Assembly (NCBI GenBank): GCA_946902985.2
Contig: OX336399.1
Location: 163,228,911-163,292,910 of the forward strand
Reading direction: 5' to 3'
Origin: Meconema thalassinum
Lineage: Eukaryota; Arthropoda; Insecta; Orthoptera; Tettigoniidae
DNA: 64,000 bases
The translations under genes were made by a program, and so were the position numbers. The notes under the pieces are model-generated. The model worked only from the letters and a program-made list of their open reading frames with translations, had not been told where the DNA came from and ran no database searches. Positions 20,251 to 31,815 of the stretch are shown here, piece by piece (within the stretch, counting starts at the first letter, position 1; every line of letters begins with the position of its first letter).

Positions 20251-21362
20251 AATGTCAGACAAGAATACAGGGTGACTCCTAAAGAGATATAGTCTACTAG
20301 ACGTCAGATAAGAATACAGGGTGACTCCTAAAGAGATATACAAGACGTCAGATAAGAATACAGGGTGACTCCTAAAGAGGTGTACACGATGTCAGATAAG
20401 AATACAGGGTGACTCCTAAAGAGGTGTACACGATGTCAGACAGGAATACAGGGTGACTCCTAAAGAGATATAGTCTACTAGACGTCAGATAAGAATACAG
20501 GGTGACTCCTAAAGAGATATACAAGACGTCAGATAAGAATACAGGGTGACTCCTAAAGAGGTGTACACGATGTCAGATAAGAATACAGGGTGATTCCTAA
20601 AGAGGTGTACACGATGTCAGACAGGAATACAGGGTGACTCCTAAAGAGATATACAAGACGTCAGATAAGAATACAGTGTGACTCCTAAAGAGGTGTACAA
20701 GATGTCAGATAAGAATACAGGGTGACCCTTAACTAGGTGTACAAGATGTCAGACAAGAATACAGGGTGACTCCTAAAGAGATATACAAGACGTCAGATAA
20801 GAATACAGGGTGACTCCTGAAGAGGTGTACACGATGTCAGACAGGAATACAGGGTGATTCCTAAAGAGGTGCACAAGATGTCAGACAAGAATACAGGGTG
20901 ACTCCTAAATAGGTGTACAAGATGTCAGATAAGAATACAGTGTGACCCTTAACTAGGTGTACAAGATGTCAGACAAGAATACAGGGTGACTCCTAAAGAG
21001 ATACACAAGACGTCAGATAAGAATACAGGGTGACCCCTAAAGAGGTGTACACGATGTCAGATAAGAATACAGGGTGACTCCTAAAGAGGTGTACACGATA
21101 TCAGACAGGAATACAGGGTGATTCCTAAAGAGGTGCACAAGATGTCAGACAAGAATACAGGGTGCCTCCTAAAGAGGTGTTCAGGATGTGAGAGCAAAGT
21201 ACAGGGTGACACTTAACGAGGGGTACAATATGTTAGATCCAATTCAAATACAGGGTGACCCTTAAAGAGGTTTGCAAGATATCAGATTCGAATGATGGGT
21301 GACCCTTAAATAGTTGTAAAAGATGTCAGACTCAAATACAGGGTGACCCTTAAAGAGGTGCC
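20251..21362 (+). repeat. 44-bp minisatellite array with higher-order structure
   Basis: About 25 tandem units, most close to 44 bp, sharing a core CAGATAAGAATACAGGGTGA followed by CTCCTAAAGAGG. Variants alternate between an ATATA..GACGTC form and a GTGTACACGATGTC form. A longer variant with TAGTCTACTAGACGTC recurs about 180 bp apart (20285 and 20465), showing a multi-unit higher-order repeat. Units at the right end are more diverged. No coding frame. Confidence 0.9.
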
Positions 21363-21444
21363 CGCGCGGGAAGCCTAAGTTAATGGGTAATGGAGTCTGT
21401 TGAAAGAGTCCTGGGGCTTCGAGCGAAGCGAGAAGCCCTCCTGA

Positions 21445-21515
21445 GCCTTTCTAACATGTGTAGCATGCGTCATTTGAAATGATATAAAGTCTAGTCTCTC
21501 AGACTGACTGTATCT
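21445..21515 (-). repeat. Dispersed repeat shared with 38290-38345 and 38605-38660
   Basis: The minus strand reads CAGTCTGAGAGACTAGACTT followed by TATATCATTT and CATGCTACACATG, matching two plus-strand segments at 38 kb with small changes. Function unknown; it may mark the end of an unrecognised element. Confidence 0.55.
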
Positions 21516-21877
21516 TTTACCGAAATTGAGTTGTAGCTGGTGGCAGCTCTGCTCTTCCGTATTCTCCGCCAACCTCAAACAGCTGTAAATGTGGTTTGTT
21601 GTTGTCATGCTTTGTTTCTGAGTAAAAATGAGTTCCAGTGAAAGTGATATTAGTAATACTAACGCGTTTAAAACGTAGAAAAGGGCAGAAGCAAGTCGCA
21701 TATAAGTGTGAAATTCAACATTTCAAACTTTATGGAGTTTCATTACTCTAACAAAAATGTGGGTCAAGTTTAAGCTAAAGCCTTCATTGACGGCCTTATT
21801 GTGCATATTTTGACTGTTCACCAGAACTTCCTTCAATTATTAATAATTTTATTAATGCAGCCAATGGCCATGCATTT

Positions 21878-22087
21878 TTATTTTCAGGACGGGCCAGGGA
21901 AGGGATATTGGAAGGAAATCGGCCGTGGACCTATTGAAAGGAACCGTCCCGGCATTTGCCTGGTAGTGAAAATGGGAAACCACGAAAACCATTTTCAGGA
22001 CGGCCGAGGTGGGAATCGAACCCACGCTCTCCCGGTGCCAGCGAGACACGAGATAGCCCGTTAGCGCTCTCGGCCACCGCGGCCGGT
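21878..22087 (-). repeat. tRNA-derived SINE related to family A
   Basis: The minus strand begins GCGGTGGCCGAGAGCGCTAA, a clear tRNA-like A box, and has the B box GGGTTCGATTCCC. The tail includes GGCAAATGCCGGGACGGTTC and is shared with the SINEs at 7186-7440 and 57890-58125, while the head differs. Confidence 0.75.
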
Positions 22088-23243
22088 TTCCTTCAATTAG
22101 TGCCTACCCACAAAAATGTGTTCCTATAAACATTAACAAAATTAATGATCAGAAGAAACTCAAAGACCTACAGACATTGTTGATGACTTTTATTCAAAAA
22201 TTTATGACTGGCCAACTATTGATAGGGATGAAACTGAAATTATGTAAAATAACAATACCTAGAAAATGTATGTAAAAAAAATGCCTAGAAAATGTTTCTA
22301 CTAGATTGTAGATTGATCTTAAAATTAGAGAATGTTTTTTTTTTTACATAATGTATATATTTTAAACAGTTATTTCATGCCTGATGACTCCATTTGAGTA
22401 ACAACACATCTCCAACGACTTTGTGAATTTTTATACACATCAAAATTTACAAAACATATCTTTCTTATAATATAATTCTCTTACCAAACCCCTGTACATA
22501 TACATTAACAAATCTAACATTGATACAGTGTGAAATATTGTCACAGCGAGTTTTTTTTAAGTTTTCTGAAAGTTTACTTTTGTGGATATGAGGTGTTTCC
22601 CAAGTGACTGACTGAATTAGATTTAGCCTATATCACACGCATATATCCTGGCGTGTTTCTGCCTCGTCAATACAATGTTTTATAATTGAAATCTAAATTA
22701 TATTAAATAACAACACCCATAGTCAATAAATATAACAGGACTAGTTTCAACCACAGTGTGGTCATCATCTTAAGATGTCGGAAGAAACTATTAAAAGATA
22801 GGTATAAAGTTGCGAGTAAATGAAACTTTATGGTAATTTTTAGATTATCTTGAAATATTCCAAAAGTATCGAAATCAGATGTTACAAAGTAATTTAGTAA
22901 AAAAAAAAAAAAATTAAATTACCTTTTAAAAGAACTTATGAAAGTGTCGTGTTGCCGTCAAGATTTAAATTCAAGACAAATTTGTACAACTAAAGGGATT
23001 TTTATACGTTAAAATGAAATATAAATGTACTTCTATTATTTGTTCGTTGTGAGTGCTTCTTGAGACGTAGTGTTTTAATACTGCTTGAATACCCAATCTG
23101 CATTTCACTTGAAAGAGCTGACTTGGAAGGCATATGGCAACTGGATATGCACAACCTTAAATGTGCCTAGCTCTTTATAGGATGGAATGTTATCTCTACT
23201 TGTAGCAGTTTTGCTATTAGTGCCCCATGTTGGCAGCGACAAA
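22088..23243. other. Gene-free AT-rich stretch
   Basis: No gene recognised. Homopolymer runs occur near 22325 (T) and 22900 (A). At its right end, just outside the LTR, lies GCCCCATGTTGGCAGCGACA (about 23222-23241), which resembles the primer-site region of the adjacent LTR element on the other strand. Confidence 0.5.
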
Positions 23244-24673
23244 TGAAACGTTTTGCTAGCGCACACTGTTGGGTGATAAATGTAACTGTTTACCTTTGCC
23301 TAAGCTATGTTGTTTTAATGGGCGCCAAGACCTCAATGCAATGTTGAAATCTAAATTTGTATTTAACAACGTCTAGCTCTGGCAGAACACCTTCAAGACT
23401 CTATTCACTCAGATCGTGGTATGATTTGATCATTAACCCAACAAACAATTGTATCAGGAGAAGGAATTGGTCTATATCTAATGCTACCTACTGAAAGCAA
23501 AGATTGTATTGTAAAAGAAATGAATTTATTATATAAAACAAGTATAGCAAAATTAATAATAATAATAAGTACAAAATTTAAATTGGAGCGTTGTGATTTG
23601 AATATTACTGATAGAAAATTACGTGAAAACGGAGTCTGATAAATTGATTTTACTCTTATTTCCAAGCTCTGAAGTTACTGAAATATGAAATGTAAAACAA
23701 AGAAAATGAGAGATTGCGTATTTCTGCGTCATTGGCGCTTACCACTGGAAATTGCCAAAGCATTTCCCTCGTTCTTGATGATGTTGTGAGCTTCCCACAG
23801 TCTCCTGGACGTCGTCATCTCCGTCGGAATTTGATGATATTCTGGTAGATTAGATAATTCTATGGTCCGTACCTCGGACCCAAACACTCGTACAACCAAG
23901 TTTTACAAAAGTTCGTCGCTAACTCCACTGAACATCGGAGCGACACGCACTTGCGACCGTACACCTCAAGTATTTCACCGATAGTCACTAACTCCACTGA
24001 ACATCGGAGCGACACGCACTTGCGACCGTACACCTCAAGTATTTCACAGATAGTCACTAACTCCACTGAACATCGGAGCGACACGCACTTGCGACCGTAC
24101 ACCTCAAGTATTTCACAGATAGTCCTCGTTTCACGGCGCGTCGAACGATATATGCACCTGTTGGCTCCCCCACCACGGTACCGTATTCTAGCTTACGTCG
24201 TCCTCACTGATTGGTTGACCCACCACGCGATCTTCTCCTCCTCCGGGTCATTACACTCGGCGGGAGGGTTCCGTTCCAACAATTCGTCTTTTCTAGACCT
24301 TGCGACCCAAGATTGCGTCATGCTTCTCGACAAGATTAAGCGTGTACTTGAAATCCCAGTGAGTCATCTCTCTCAAATACCCTAACTGACAAAAACTCCG
24401 TAAAATTCCGTAATCAGATAATTTTCTATGATATCGTCGTTCGTAATAATTTGCTGGATAGGGTTTTCTAAGACATAGAAAACCTATCTGAATGCTAATA
24501 ATTTTTATAAAATGCTCCGAAAATACCTTAATAATAATTATAATAAATTAATAATAATAATAAATTACCATGAAAAATTCTCTTGGCTGAACAATTTGCC
24601 GCGTAAATAAATATAGAATGGCTTCCTACTGACTTATGCCAGTTGCATAAAACCCCTCGAAAAACACGTTACA
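23244..24673 (-). repeat. Long LTR, 3' copy in element orientation
   Basis: 1430 bp, matching 29401-30830. It contains three tandem 69-bp units (about 23919-24125) and a perfect hairpin GATAGGGTTTTCTA / TAGAAAACCTATC near 24459-24491. Short ORFs inside it (for example 23951-24385) merely translate the repeats and are not considered genes. Confidence 0.92.
23919..24125. repeat. Three 69-bp tandem units inside the LTR
   Basis: Units start at 23919, 23988 and 24057, each with CTAACTCCACTGAACATCGG and CACTTGCGACCGTACACC. Two or three substitutions distinguish them. The same array is at 30076-30282. Repeated enhancer-like blocks are common in LTR U3 regions; that role is inference. Confidence 0.85.
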
Positions 24674-25747
24674 TATTCGCCTCGGATCATCGGATGATTT
24701 ACCGTGACGACGGTCCATTATCCGATTATCCCAGACACGTTAATAAACCCCATCCAAAATACATATTACATAAACGAAATCACCCTAAATTACAGATATA
24801 TACACTCATATTTTTTTCTTCACGCACTTTGCGTCAAAGTTTGTTGTCACTATGGATTGCACTTTGCAACCAGTCCAATGTTTTACATATGGAATAGTGT
24901 TCCACGGATATTTCCGCCTCTCAAATTTCTCTATGTTGGAGAAATAGACATAATTAATGTGTGAGCACTATGTATTTATGATGTCATACCACACGCATTG
25001 AAGGTGTTCTGATATATTTATATCACCATAGAACTTCCTAATTTCACTGGAGGTCCCCTCCTTATGGTGACATTTAATTCCACTTATCACTCAGCACACG
25101 ATCACACTATTGTGGCAGCGCCTCGTGACCATAATACTTAATCTCTCTTTGAAGTAGATTAAATTAATATTGACTTCTGAAAAAAAAAAAACAGTAAATG
25201 CGCATTACATATAACACCAAATATTTTTGTGCCGTAAGCGCCCTGTCTTGTTAAGTTCCCGTTAACCATATTCTACTTAATACTAGCTCTCAACACAGAC
25301 CATTTCTCCTCACACAAATAATACCATTGTACATATTATCTTAAATTACACACTTACAAATCTTACATGGCGAGGCCGTAAACAGAAATCACGTGTGCTG
25401 ATATGTATGAGTTTCATGAAGGACTGTCTCGCATTCTGATGGCCCATCTTTTATCTCGTGGACGCCTTAAGCTAACAAGCCCTATTCAAGCGCTCCCCCA
25501 TCTCTTGGAGATAAATGGGAACCCATCAGCGCTGCCAAAATGGCCTTGGTGCATCGAGACAATTTATTGCTCAACAGCATCCGACAATCCCGTCATATTT
25601 CCCTGTACCTTAAAAACTCTCATTTACTTACATACTACCCCCCTGTGTGACTTCTGATACGCCTGCCTGGAAGACCAAATCCTCCCACGCACCAAATACC
25701 ACACTTACTCATTTGATAGGCTGGCTCGCCAGCTAAACACACTCACT
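24674..25747. other. Non-coding 3' region of the long-LTR element
   Basis: About 1.1 kb between the 3' LTR and the end of pol on the minus strand. No env or other gene recognised. The last minus-strand bases before the LTR, GATCCGAGGCGAATA, are a weak polypurine candidate. Confidence 0.5.
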
Positions 25748-25975
25748 TTATGACACATATTTTCGTAGACTATGTATATTATACGTCCCGTATAATCTGT
25801 TTCCCTCACTATTCTCCAGCACATATGCTGTTCTGCCAATACGTTTGGAAACTATAAATGTTTCTGCGTCACCTGCTTCCAAAAATGCAAGTGGCTCCCT
25901 TAAATGAACGTCATCACGTTGCTCTACTAGCATATTACTCAGTGTCTGTAACGATGCCCTGTTGCTACTGTCCAC
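25748..25975 (-). pseudogene. pol: C-terminal tail of Gypsy-type integrase
   Basis: 75 codons from a GTG. QRDDVHLREPLAFLEAGDAE and YGTYNIHSLRKY resemble the C-terminal domain of Ty3/Gypsy integrases, where a chromatin-contacting barrel ends in a LR-Y motif. It follows the truncated reverse transcriptase with only about 20 bp between, so RNase H, zinc finger and catalytic core are deleted. Confidence 0.55.
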
Positions 25976-25994
25976 ACATGCTAACCCTACCTTC

Positions 25995-27344
25995 CTATGG
26001 TGTCACACCTCTACTCGACACTCTATGACCTAAAAATGTCACTTCTGACTGACAGAATGACGACTTAGACAGCTTCAAAGTGAACCCTGCCTGATCTAAC
26101 TTCTGAAAAACTATATCTAAATGACATAGATGCTCCTCAAAACTGCGTGAACTAATTACCATATCATCTATGTAAATGGTTACAAACTCTCCTGTGTCAT
26201 CCCCTAATGCGATGTTTAAAGCCCTAATTAAAGCTGCTGAACTACTCTTTAACCCATAAGGTGTTCTACAAAATTGATAAAGGTTATATTTATGACTAAA
26301 AGCTGTAAATGGTCTATCTTCGTACATAAGTGGCACTTGCCAAAAACTGGAACTCAAATCTACACAAGTGAAATACTTCTTCCCCTCAAATGTTTGCATT
26401 AATTCCTCTATTGACATAGATTTCAGCTGATCTGAACTAATTCTACTGTTAACCAAACGAGCGTCTAAACAAATACGAACAGTGCCGTCGGTCTTGGGTA
26501 CCGTGATCAAAGAATTAACATATGGACTGTTCGAGTGCTCAATAATCCCATCTTCAAGCATCTGATTAATTTGTGCCTCAACTGCACTCTGATAAGCGAA
26601 AGGTACAGGATATCTATGTCCTGTGAATACTGACCTATCAATAACGTTCAATGAATGTGTATAGCAATTGGCCATACCAATGCGATCCTCAAAAACTCTC
26701 CTATTACACAATAACACATCATAGAGCCGAACACATTGTTCCACCTCTATATTACCCTGAAATGCAGCCTCACGTAACGAGTCCTCTAGACTTCCGTTCG
26801 TAATCACACTGCCCACAAAACATGGAGAACCCCGCTCTACGGCTGGCGATATCTCATTTAAAGTACAAATCACACCTACAATACTACTACTCTGAATATG
26901 GTCATTGAACGCTACTTCTACTTCAGAATCTCCCCATTTAAATTTCAAACTCCCTACATCATAACATAAGTTACCAGACACTCTACTTAGCCACTCTGAA
27001 CCCAAGATAACACTGAATACTAAATTTGGAATTACAAGGCAAATCTGCTTCTCTACATGATTATTAATTTTAATGTCTACTAAAACTTGCTTAGAAATTA
27101 CTTTAGACCTCTTCCCAACAGCTGTGATAACAAAAGTGCTTTTAATTGGCATCTCCTCAAAATTTACTCCAGTTCCTTTCATTTTATCATAAAATGCACT
27201 ACTTATGCAACTCTTCATACAACCACTATCAATTAAAACATCTGTGTACGCCTCGGACACGTTAAATTTAACTATGGGGCTCTTACTAACCACTTCCTGA
27301 ATAATACCTTCATCATTTAGTTCATGTAATAATTCATTTCTCAC
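25995..27344 (-). pseudogene. pol: Gypsy-type protease and truncated reverse transcriptase
   Basis: 449 codons. Protease motif VLIDSGCMKSC near residue 37. Reverse transcriptase blocks are VPKTDGTVRICLDARLVNSR, YFTCVDLSSSFWQVPL, QFCRTPYGLKSSSAAL and the catalytic TIYIDDMVISS, ending at TFLGHRVSSRGVTP, the point just before the RNase H connection. The listed ATG is probably not used: the frame is open upstream through the end of gag and lies in -1 phase, so expression by frameshifting at TTTAAAC is expected. Confidence 0.88.
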
Positions 27345-27409
27345 ATTTAGGTCATAGGGTTCCTGTATAATTGTATGGACAGGGCATGCTACAGACTGAG
27401 ATTCTGACC

Positions 27410-29359
27410 TTACTTCGCAGCCTGGTTCGCGTTTAAAGAACCGCTACAGCTGGCCGTAGTACTAGTTACTACTGCACTGGTCTGGTTGTTCTGAGTTGTG
27501 TTGTCATTGTTTGGCTGTATATTACTACCACTAGGCTGTCCTCTTCCTTGACCCCTATTCTGGTTGTAATTATTGTCATTATAATTTCTCCCTTGATTTC
27601 CCCTGAAATCATTGTTTCTCCCTTGATTTCCCCTGTAATCATTGTTCCTCCCTTGATACTGATTACCATAGCCATTTCCTCTGTTCTGATTTAGCTGATT
27701 ATTATTATTTCTATTTTGAGCATTGGCCCCTTCGCCACCGTTCCCTTGAACTTCCTGATGCCTGGCTTCATTAGGTCTATTATTATTATTACCCTGGTTC
27801 CTATTGAAATTGTCCTCATAACCCCCTCTCCCTAGTGCATCAAATGTGCTTAACAAATTTTCTACTTGTGATATAGTCTTTACATTCTGGATACAAGCAG
27901 CCTCCTTGATCCTATAGGGAAAGTGCCTAAGTAGCAACCTTACCACATCACTTTCCTCCTTCAAGCCATCCAGATATTTACACACTAATACCTGCCCTAA
28001 AAAGTATTCGGTCATGGTGGAGCTTCCTTTAGGGTTATATTTACCACACACTACTCCCTCACGATGCTGCGACTGAATAACCTCATTCCAGAACTTTTCA
28101 CAGAATTTCATTTTAAAATCATTAATATCAGTAAACTTGTCTCTGTAGACAGCAAACCAATTCCTCGTTTCCCCCACAAATACTTGTTCTAAAATTTCAA
28201 CTACCTGGCACCACTCAATACTACCATTTTCCAACCTCTCCCCGAATTTATTTTCTATAGTGTTCATGAACTCCATTGGGCACCCCTGTCGATTGCTGAA
28301 CTTACCCAGTTCTACCTCCCTGTGTGTGCTATTCACAAAAACTGGCCTATTCTGACTATTTTCTTGCCTGATCCTAGCTTTTAATTTTAACTCTAATTCT
28401 GCGATTTTCTCCTCAGCCTTCCTCTCAATACTGTTTACTGTTAATTTAATGTTTCCTTCTGATTCTTCTACTTTATCATATAGCTTTGCTTGTTTCTCCT
28501 CAATCTTGCTAATGCTCTCTCTATTACTCTCTCTTAAATCATTTACTTCTGCAACTATTTGTGAGTGGACTTTCTCAATTCTACCCCCCAGCTGTTCCTT
28601 AACCTCTTTAGTAGCTACCTGAATTTTGTCAATTTCTCCCCCCAATTGCTTTTTGACCTGCTGTGTTTCCAGTTGCACTAGTTCTTTTAAATTTTCAGCC
28701 TGTGTACTGATTCTAATTTCCAACTCCTCCTGTACTTTTCCTAATTTTCTGTCTACATCTGCAATAATCTCTTTAGCCTTTTCTTCCATCACCCCCCTGA
28801 TCTCACCTCTAATCAGTTCGAATTTGTCACTCATTTCCCTACTGTTTTGTTCTAATTTAGCATTTAAAGTTTCAGTACTCTCTCTATTTTCCTTACTGTT
28901 TTGTTCTAATCTGGCGTTTAAACTATCGCTCAATTCCCTATTACTCTCTTTATTTTCCCTACTGTTTTGTTCTAGTTTAGCGTTATTCTGTTCTAACTTT
29001 GCATTTAAAGCTTCTGTACTTTCTTTATTTTCCCTACTGTTTTGTTCTAATTTAGCGTTATTCTGTTCTAACTTTGCATTTAAGGCATCACTACTAACTT
29101 TGTTCTGATACATAAACTCGAGAAGTAAAGTTTTTAATTCTGGTTGGCCGCCTACACTCCCTGTTTCAGTATCGGGATTTACCTCCGCTACCCCGGTACT
29201 ACCATCACTCGACATACTGCTCGTATCATCACTCTCCCGTTGATGACCACTACGTAACCTCATCTGTCTTTCTTTCTCATCCCCCATAATGATATACACT
29301 GATACAGACAAATAACCCCCAAAATACAGGCACAGAAATATATACCCTTCTCCTTCCAC
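27410..29359 (-). CDS. gag: Gag of the long-LTR element, coiled-coil N-terminus and Q/N/G/R-rich C-terminus
   Basis: The ORF has 649 codons; the first plausible methionine may be the internal MGDEKERQMRLRSGH. Residues about 85-330 are a long heptad-rich coiled coil built partly from near-identical repeats of NAKLEQNNAKLEQNSRENKE. A capsid-like part follows (FMNTIENKFGERLENGSIEW, KFCEKFWNEVIQSQH). The C-terminus has RGNQGRNNDFRGNQGRNYND repeats instead of a zinc knuckle, likely an RNA-binding RG/N-rich region. The frame is intact. Confidence 0.8.
   Translation of the reverse strand: MEGEGYIFLCLYFGGYLSVSVYIIMGDEKERQMRLRSGHQRESDDTSSMSSDGSTGVAEVNPDTETGSVGGQPELKTLLLEFMYQNKVSSDALNAKLEQNNAKLEQNSRENKESTEALNAKLEQNNAKLEQNSRENKESNRELSDSLNARLEQNSKENRESTETLNAKLEQNSREMSDKFELIRGEIRGVMEEKAKEIIADVDRKLGKVQEELEIRISTQAENLKELVQLETQQVKKQLGGEIDKIQVATKEVKEQLGGRIEKVHSQIVAEVNDLRESNRESISKIEEKQAKLYDKVEESEGNIKLTVNSIERKAEEKIAELELKLKARIRQENSQNRPVFVNSTHREVELGKFSNRQGCPMEFMNTIENKFGERLENGSIEWCQVVEILEQVFVGETRNWFAVYRDKFTDINDFKMKFCEKFWNEVIQSQHREGVVCGKYNPKGSSTMTEYFLGQVLVCKYLDGLKEESDVVRLLLRHFPYRIKEAACIQNVKTISQVENLLSTFDALGRGGYEDNFNRNQGNNNNRPNEARHQEVQGNGGEGANAQNRNNNNQLNQNRGNGYGNQYQGRNNDYRGNQGRNNDFRGNQGRNYNDNNYNQNRGQGRGQPSGSNIQPNNDNTTQNNQTSAVVTSTTASCSGSLNANQAAK
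27431..27437 (-). promoter_or_regulatory. -1 frameshift heptamer TTTAAAC at the end of gag
   Basis: The minus strand reads T TTA AAC in the gag phase (tc-T-TTA-AAC), 18 nt before the gag stop. The -1 frame is open from here into pol. TTTAAAC is one of the most efficient known slippery heptamers. A downstream stimulatory structure was not resolved by eye. Confidence 0.7.
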
Positions 29360-29400
29360 AAATGTTATTAGGTTTTCAGCCCCAAGTTGTCGGCGACAAG

Positions 29401-30830
29401 TGAAACGTTTTGCTAGCGCACACTGTTGGGTGATAAATGTAACTGTTTACCTTTGCCTAAGCTATGTTGTTTTAATGGGCGCCAAGACCTCAATGCAATG
29501 TTGAAATCTAAATTTGTATTTAACAACGTCTAGCTCTGGCAGAACACCTTCAAGACTCTATTCACTCAGATCGTGGTATGATTTGATCATTAACCCAACA
29601 AACAATTGTATCAGGAGAAGGAATTGGTCTATATCTAATGCTACCTACTGAAAGCAAAGATTGTATTGTAAAAGAAATGAATTTATTATATAAAACAAGT
29701 ATAGCAAAATTAATAATAATAATAAGTACAAAATTTAAATTGGAGCGTTGTGATTTGAATATTACTGATAGAAAATTACGTGAAAACGGAGTCTGATAAA
29801 TTGATTTTACTCTTATTTCCAAGCTCTGAAGTTACTGAAATATGAAATGTAAAACAAAGAAAATGAGAGATTGCGTATTTCTGCGTCATTGGCGCTTACC
29901 ACTGGAAATTGCCAAAGCATTTCCCTCGTTCTTGATGATGTTGTGAGCTTCCCACAGTCTCCTGGACGTCGTCATCTCCGTCGGAATTTGATGATATTCT
30001 GGTAGATTAGATAATTCTATGGTCCGTACCTCGGACCCAAACACTCGTACAACCAAGTTTTACAAAAGTTCGTCGCTAACTCCACTGAACATCGGAGCGA
30101 CACGCACTTGCGACCGTACACCTCAAGTATTTCACCGATAGTCACTAACTCCACTGAACATCGGAGCGACACGCACTTGCGACCGTACACCTCAAGTATT
30201 TCACAGATAGTCACTAACTCCACTGAACATCGGAGCGACACGCACTTGCGACCGTACACCTCAAGTATTTCACAGATAGTCCTCGTTTCACGGCGCGTCG
30301 AACGATATATGCACCTGTTGGCTCCCCCACCACGGTACCGTATTCTAGCTTACGTCGTCCTCACTGATTGGTTGACCCACCACGCGATCTTCTCCTCCTC
30401 CGGGTCATTACACTCGGCGGGAGGGTTCCGTTCCAACAATTCGTCTTTTCTAGACCTTGCGACCCAAGATTGCGTCATGCTTCTCGACAAGATTAAGCGT
30501 GTACTTGAAATCCCAGTGAGTCATCTCTCTCAAATACCCTAACTGACAAAAACTCCGTAAAATTCCGTAATCAGATAATTTTCTATGATATCGTCGTTCG
30601 TAATAATTTGCTGGATAGGGTTTTCTAAGACATAGAAAACCTATCTGAATGCTAATAATTTTTATAAAATGCTCCGAAAATACCTTAATAATAATTATAA
30701 TAAATTAATAATAATAATAAATTACCATGAAAAATTCTCTTGGCTGAACAATTTGCCGCGTAAATAAATATAGAATGGCTTCCTACTGACTTATGCCAGT
30801 TGCATAAAACCCCTCGAAAAACACGTTACA
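29401..30830 (-). repeat. Long LTR, 5' copy in element orientation
   Basis: Second 1430-bp copy, including the 69-bp triple repeat (about 30076-30282) and the hairpin near 30616-30648. Apparent identity to the other LTR suggests very recent insertion or gene conversion. Confidence 0.92.
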
Positions 30831-31815
30831 TACTTAGTATAAAACAAAGTCGCCGATTCTTGAATGTAACGGGTCGGTTTTCATCACTCTGTAAAGGATT
30901 TCTCGAGGAAGGTTTCTGTAGGAAAATATTAATTTATAATCAAAGGAAGCCGAGCAATAACGATTGCAGTAAATCGAGTCGAAGAAAAGCCTGCCGTCCG
31001 TGCGTCTTTTAAGCTTCCGCTGGGTAAACCGTTAAAAATATCTATATAGGCTACTATGAGTGTAAAATTGTTCAGCATGAAAAGTTCTACAAAATAGTCC
31101 GGGACAGCATATCTCTATCTTTAATACATCATCCATTATAAGTGTTTTAAGGTTTTAATTTCTTCCAATAATCGCCATTCAGTAAATTTAAATTACTAGT
31201 TTCGGACCGAGTTTACGAGCTAGCAGGCGAGCCTATCGGCCAGCATCAAACTGTCGAGTCGTGTCGTGTTAAGACTTCAGAGAAGAGTGTGTGTTTGGAG
31301 TTTCGGTATTCACCTCGGCTTTTCTGAATTACGTCTGGGACCTGCTGTCCGTGCGCCTTTTAAGTTTACGTTGGGTAAATGGTTAAAGATACCGGGCGAA
31401 GCTGGGGTGGATTATATTATATAATAAACTTTTGAACAGTACTGACGGTGGTTTTGGGGTCTGGGGGATGTGAAACGCGAAGATAGGCCTATGTCGACAT
31501 TTTCCTGGAAACCACAACATGGTACCGTACCATTGCAAAAGTAGCTTTCTCATGAAATCTACTTACAACTGTGAATAATATTTTTTAAAAATGGAGACCC
31601 ACCAGTGACATTGCTTGCTCCATCTTGAAAAAGGAATCAGCATTTTCGTTATTGTTAAAAGTATCAGCGTTACAGCTATTACACCGTCGTCGTTACCGTA
31701 AAGTAACTGTTACCAGAAAAAAAAAAAAGCTCGGGTCAGCCGAGAAGGCGGCCGCCTCTCTGGGAATTGCGCATAGAGAGACAGAGATAGCCTACATGTC
31801 CACTGTTGCAACAGG
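30831..31815. other. Gene-free stretch with a diverged 50-bp duplication
   Basis: A segment with CTGCCGTCCGTGCGTCTTTT at about 30990 recurs in diverged form at about 31342, each followed by GGGTAAA and GTTAAA. No gene recognised. Confidence 0.45.

Larger units (their letters stand above)
23244..30830 (-). mobile_element. Ty3/Gypsy-type LTR retrotransposon with 1430-bp LTRs and internal deletion
   Basis: Two direct repeats, 23244-24673 and 29401-30830, constant offset 6157 and no difference noticed, begin TGAAACG and end CGTTACA on the plus strand. Between them on the minus strand are gag (27410-29359), protease and reverse transcriptase (25995-27344) and the C-terminal tail of pol (25748-25975). 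RNase H and the integrase core are absent. The sequence inside the 5' LTR, TTGTCGCCGACAACTTGGGG, is the presumed primer site. Flanks (GACAA left, TACTT right) do not match, so no target duplication is seen. Confidence 0.9.

Noticed and set aside
20251..21362. CRISPR-like array
   Set aside because: Units are contiguous 44-bp tandem repeats without unique spacers, in a eukaryotic context; it is a minisatellite.
23951..24385. 144-codon ORF present in both LTRs (also 30108-30542)
   Set aside because: It translates the 69-bp LTR repeats; presence in both LTRs follows from LTR duplication, not from selection on a protein.
28626..29108. Plus-strand 160-codon ORF with FSLLFCSNLAF repeats
   Set aside because: Exact antisense shadow of the gag coiled-coil repeats on the minus strand.
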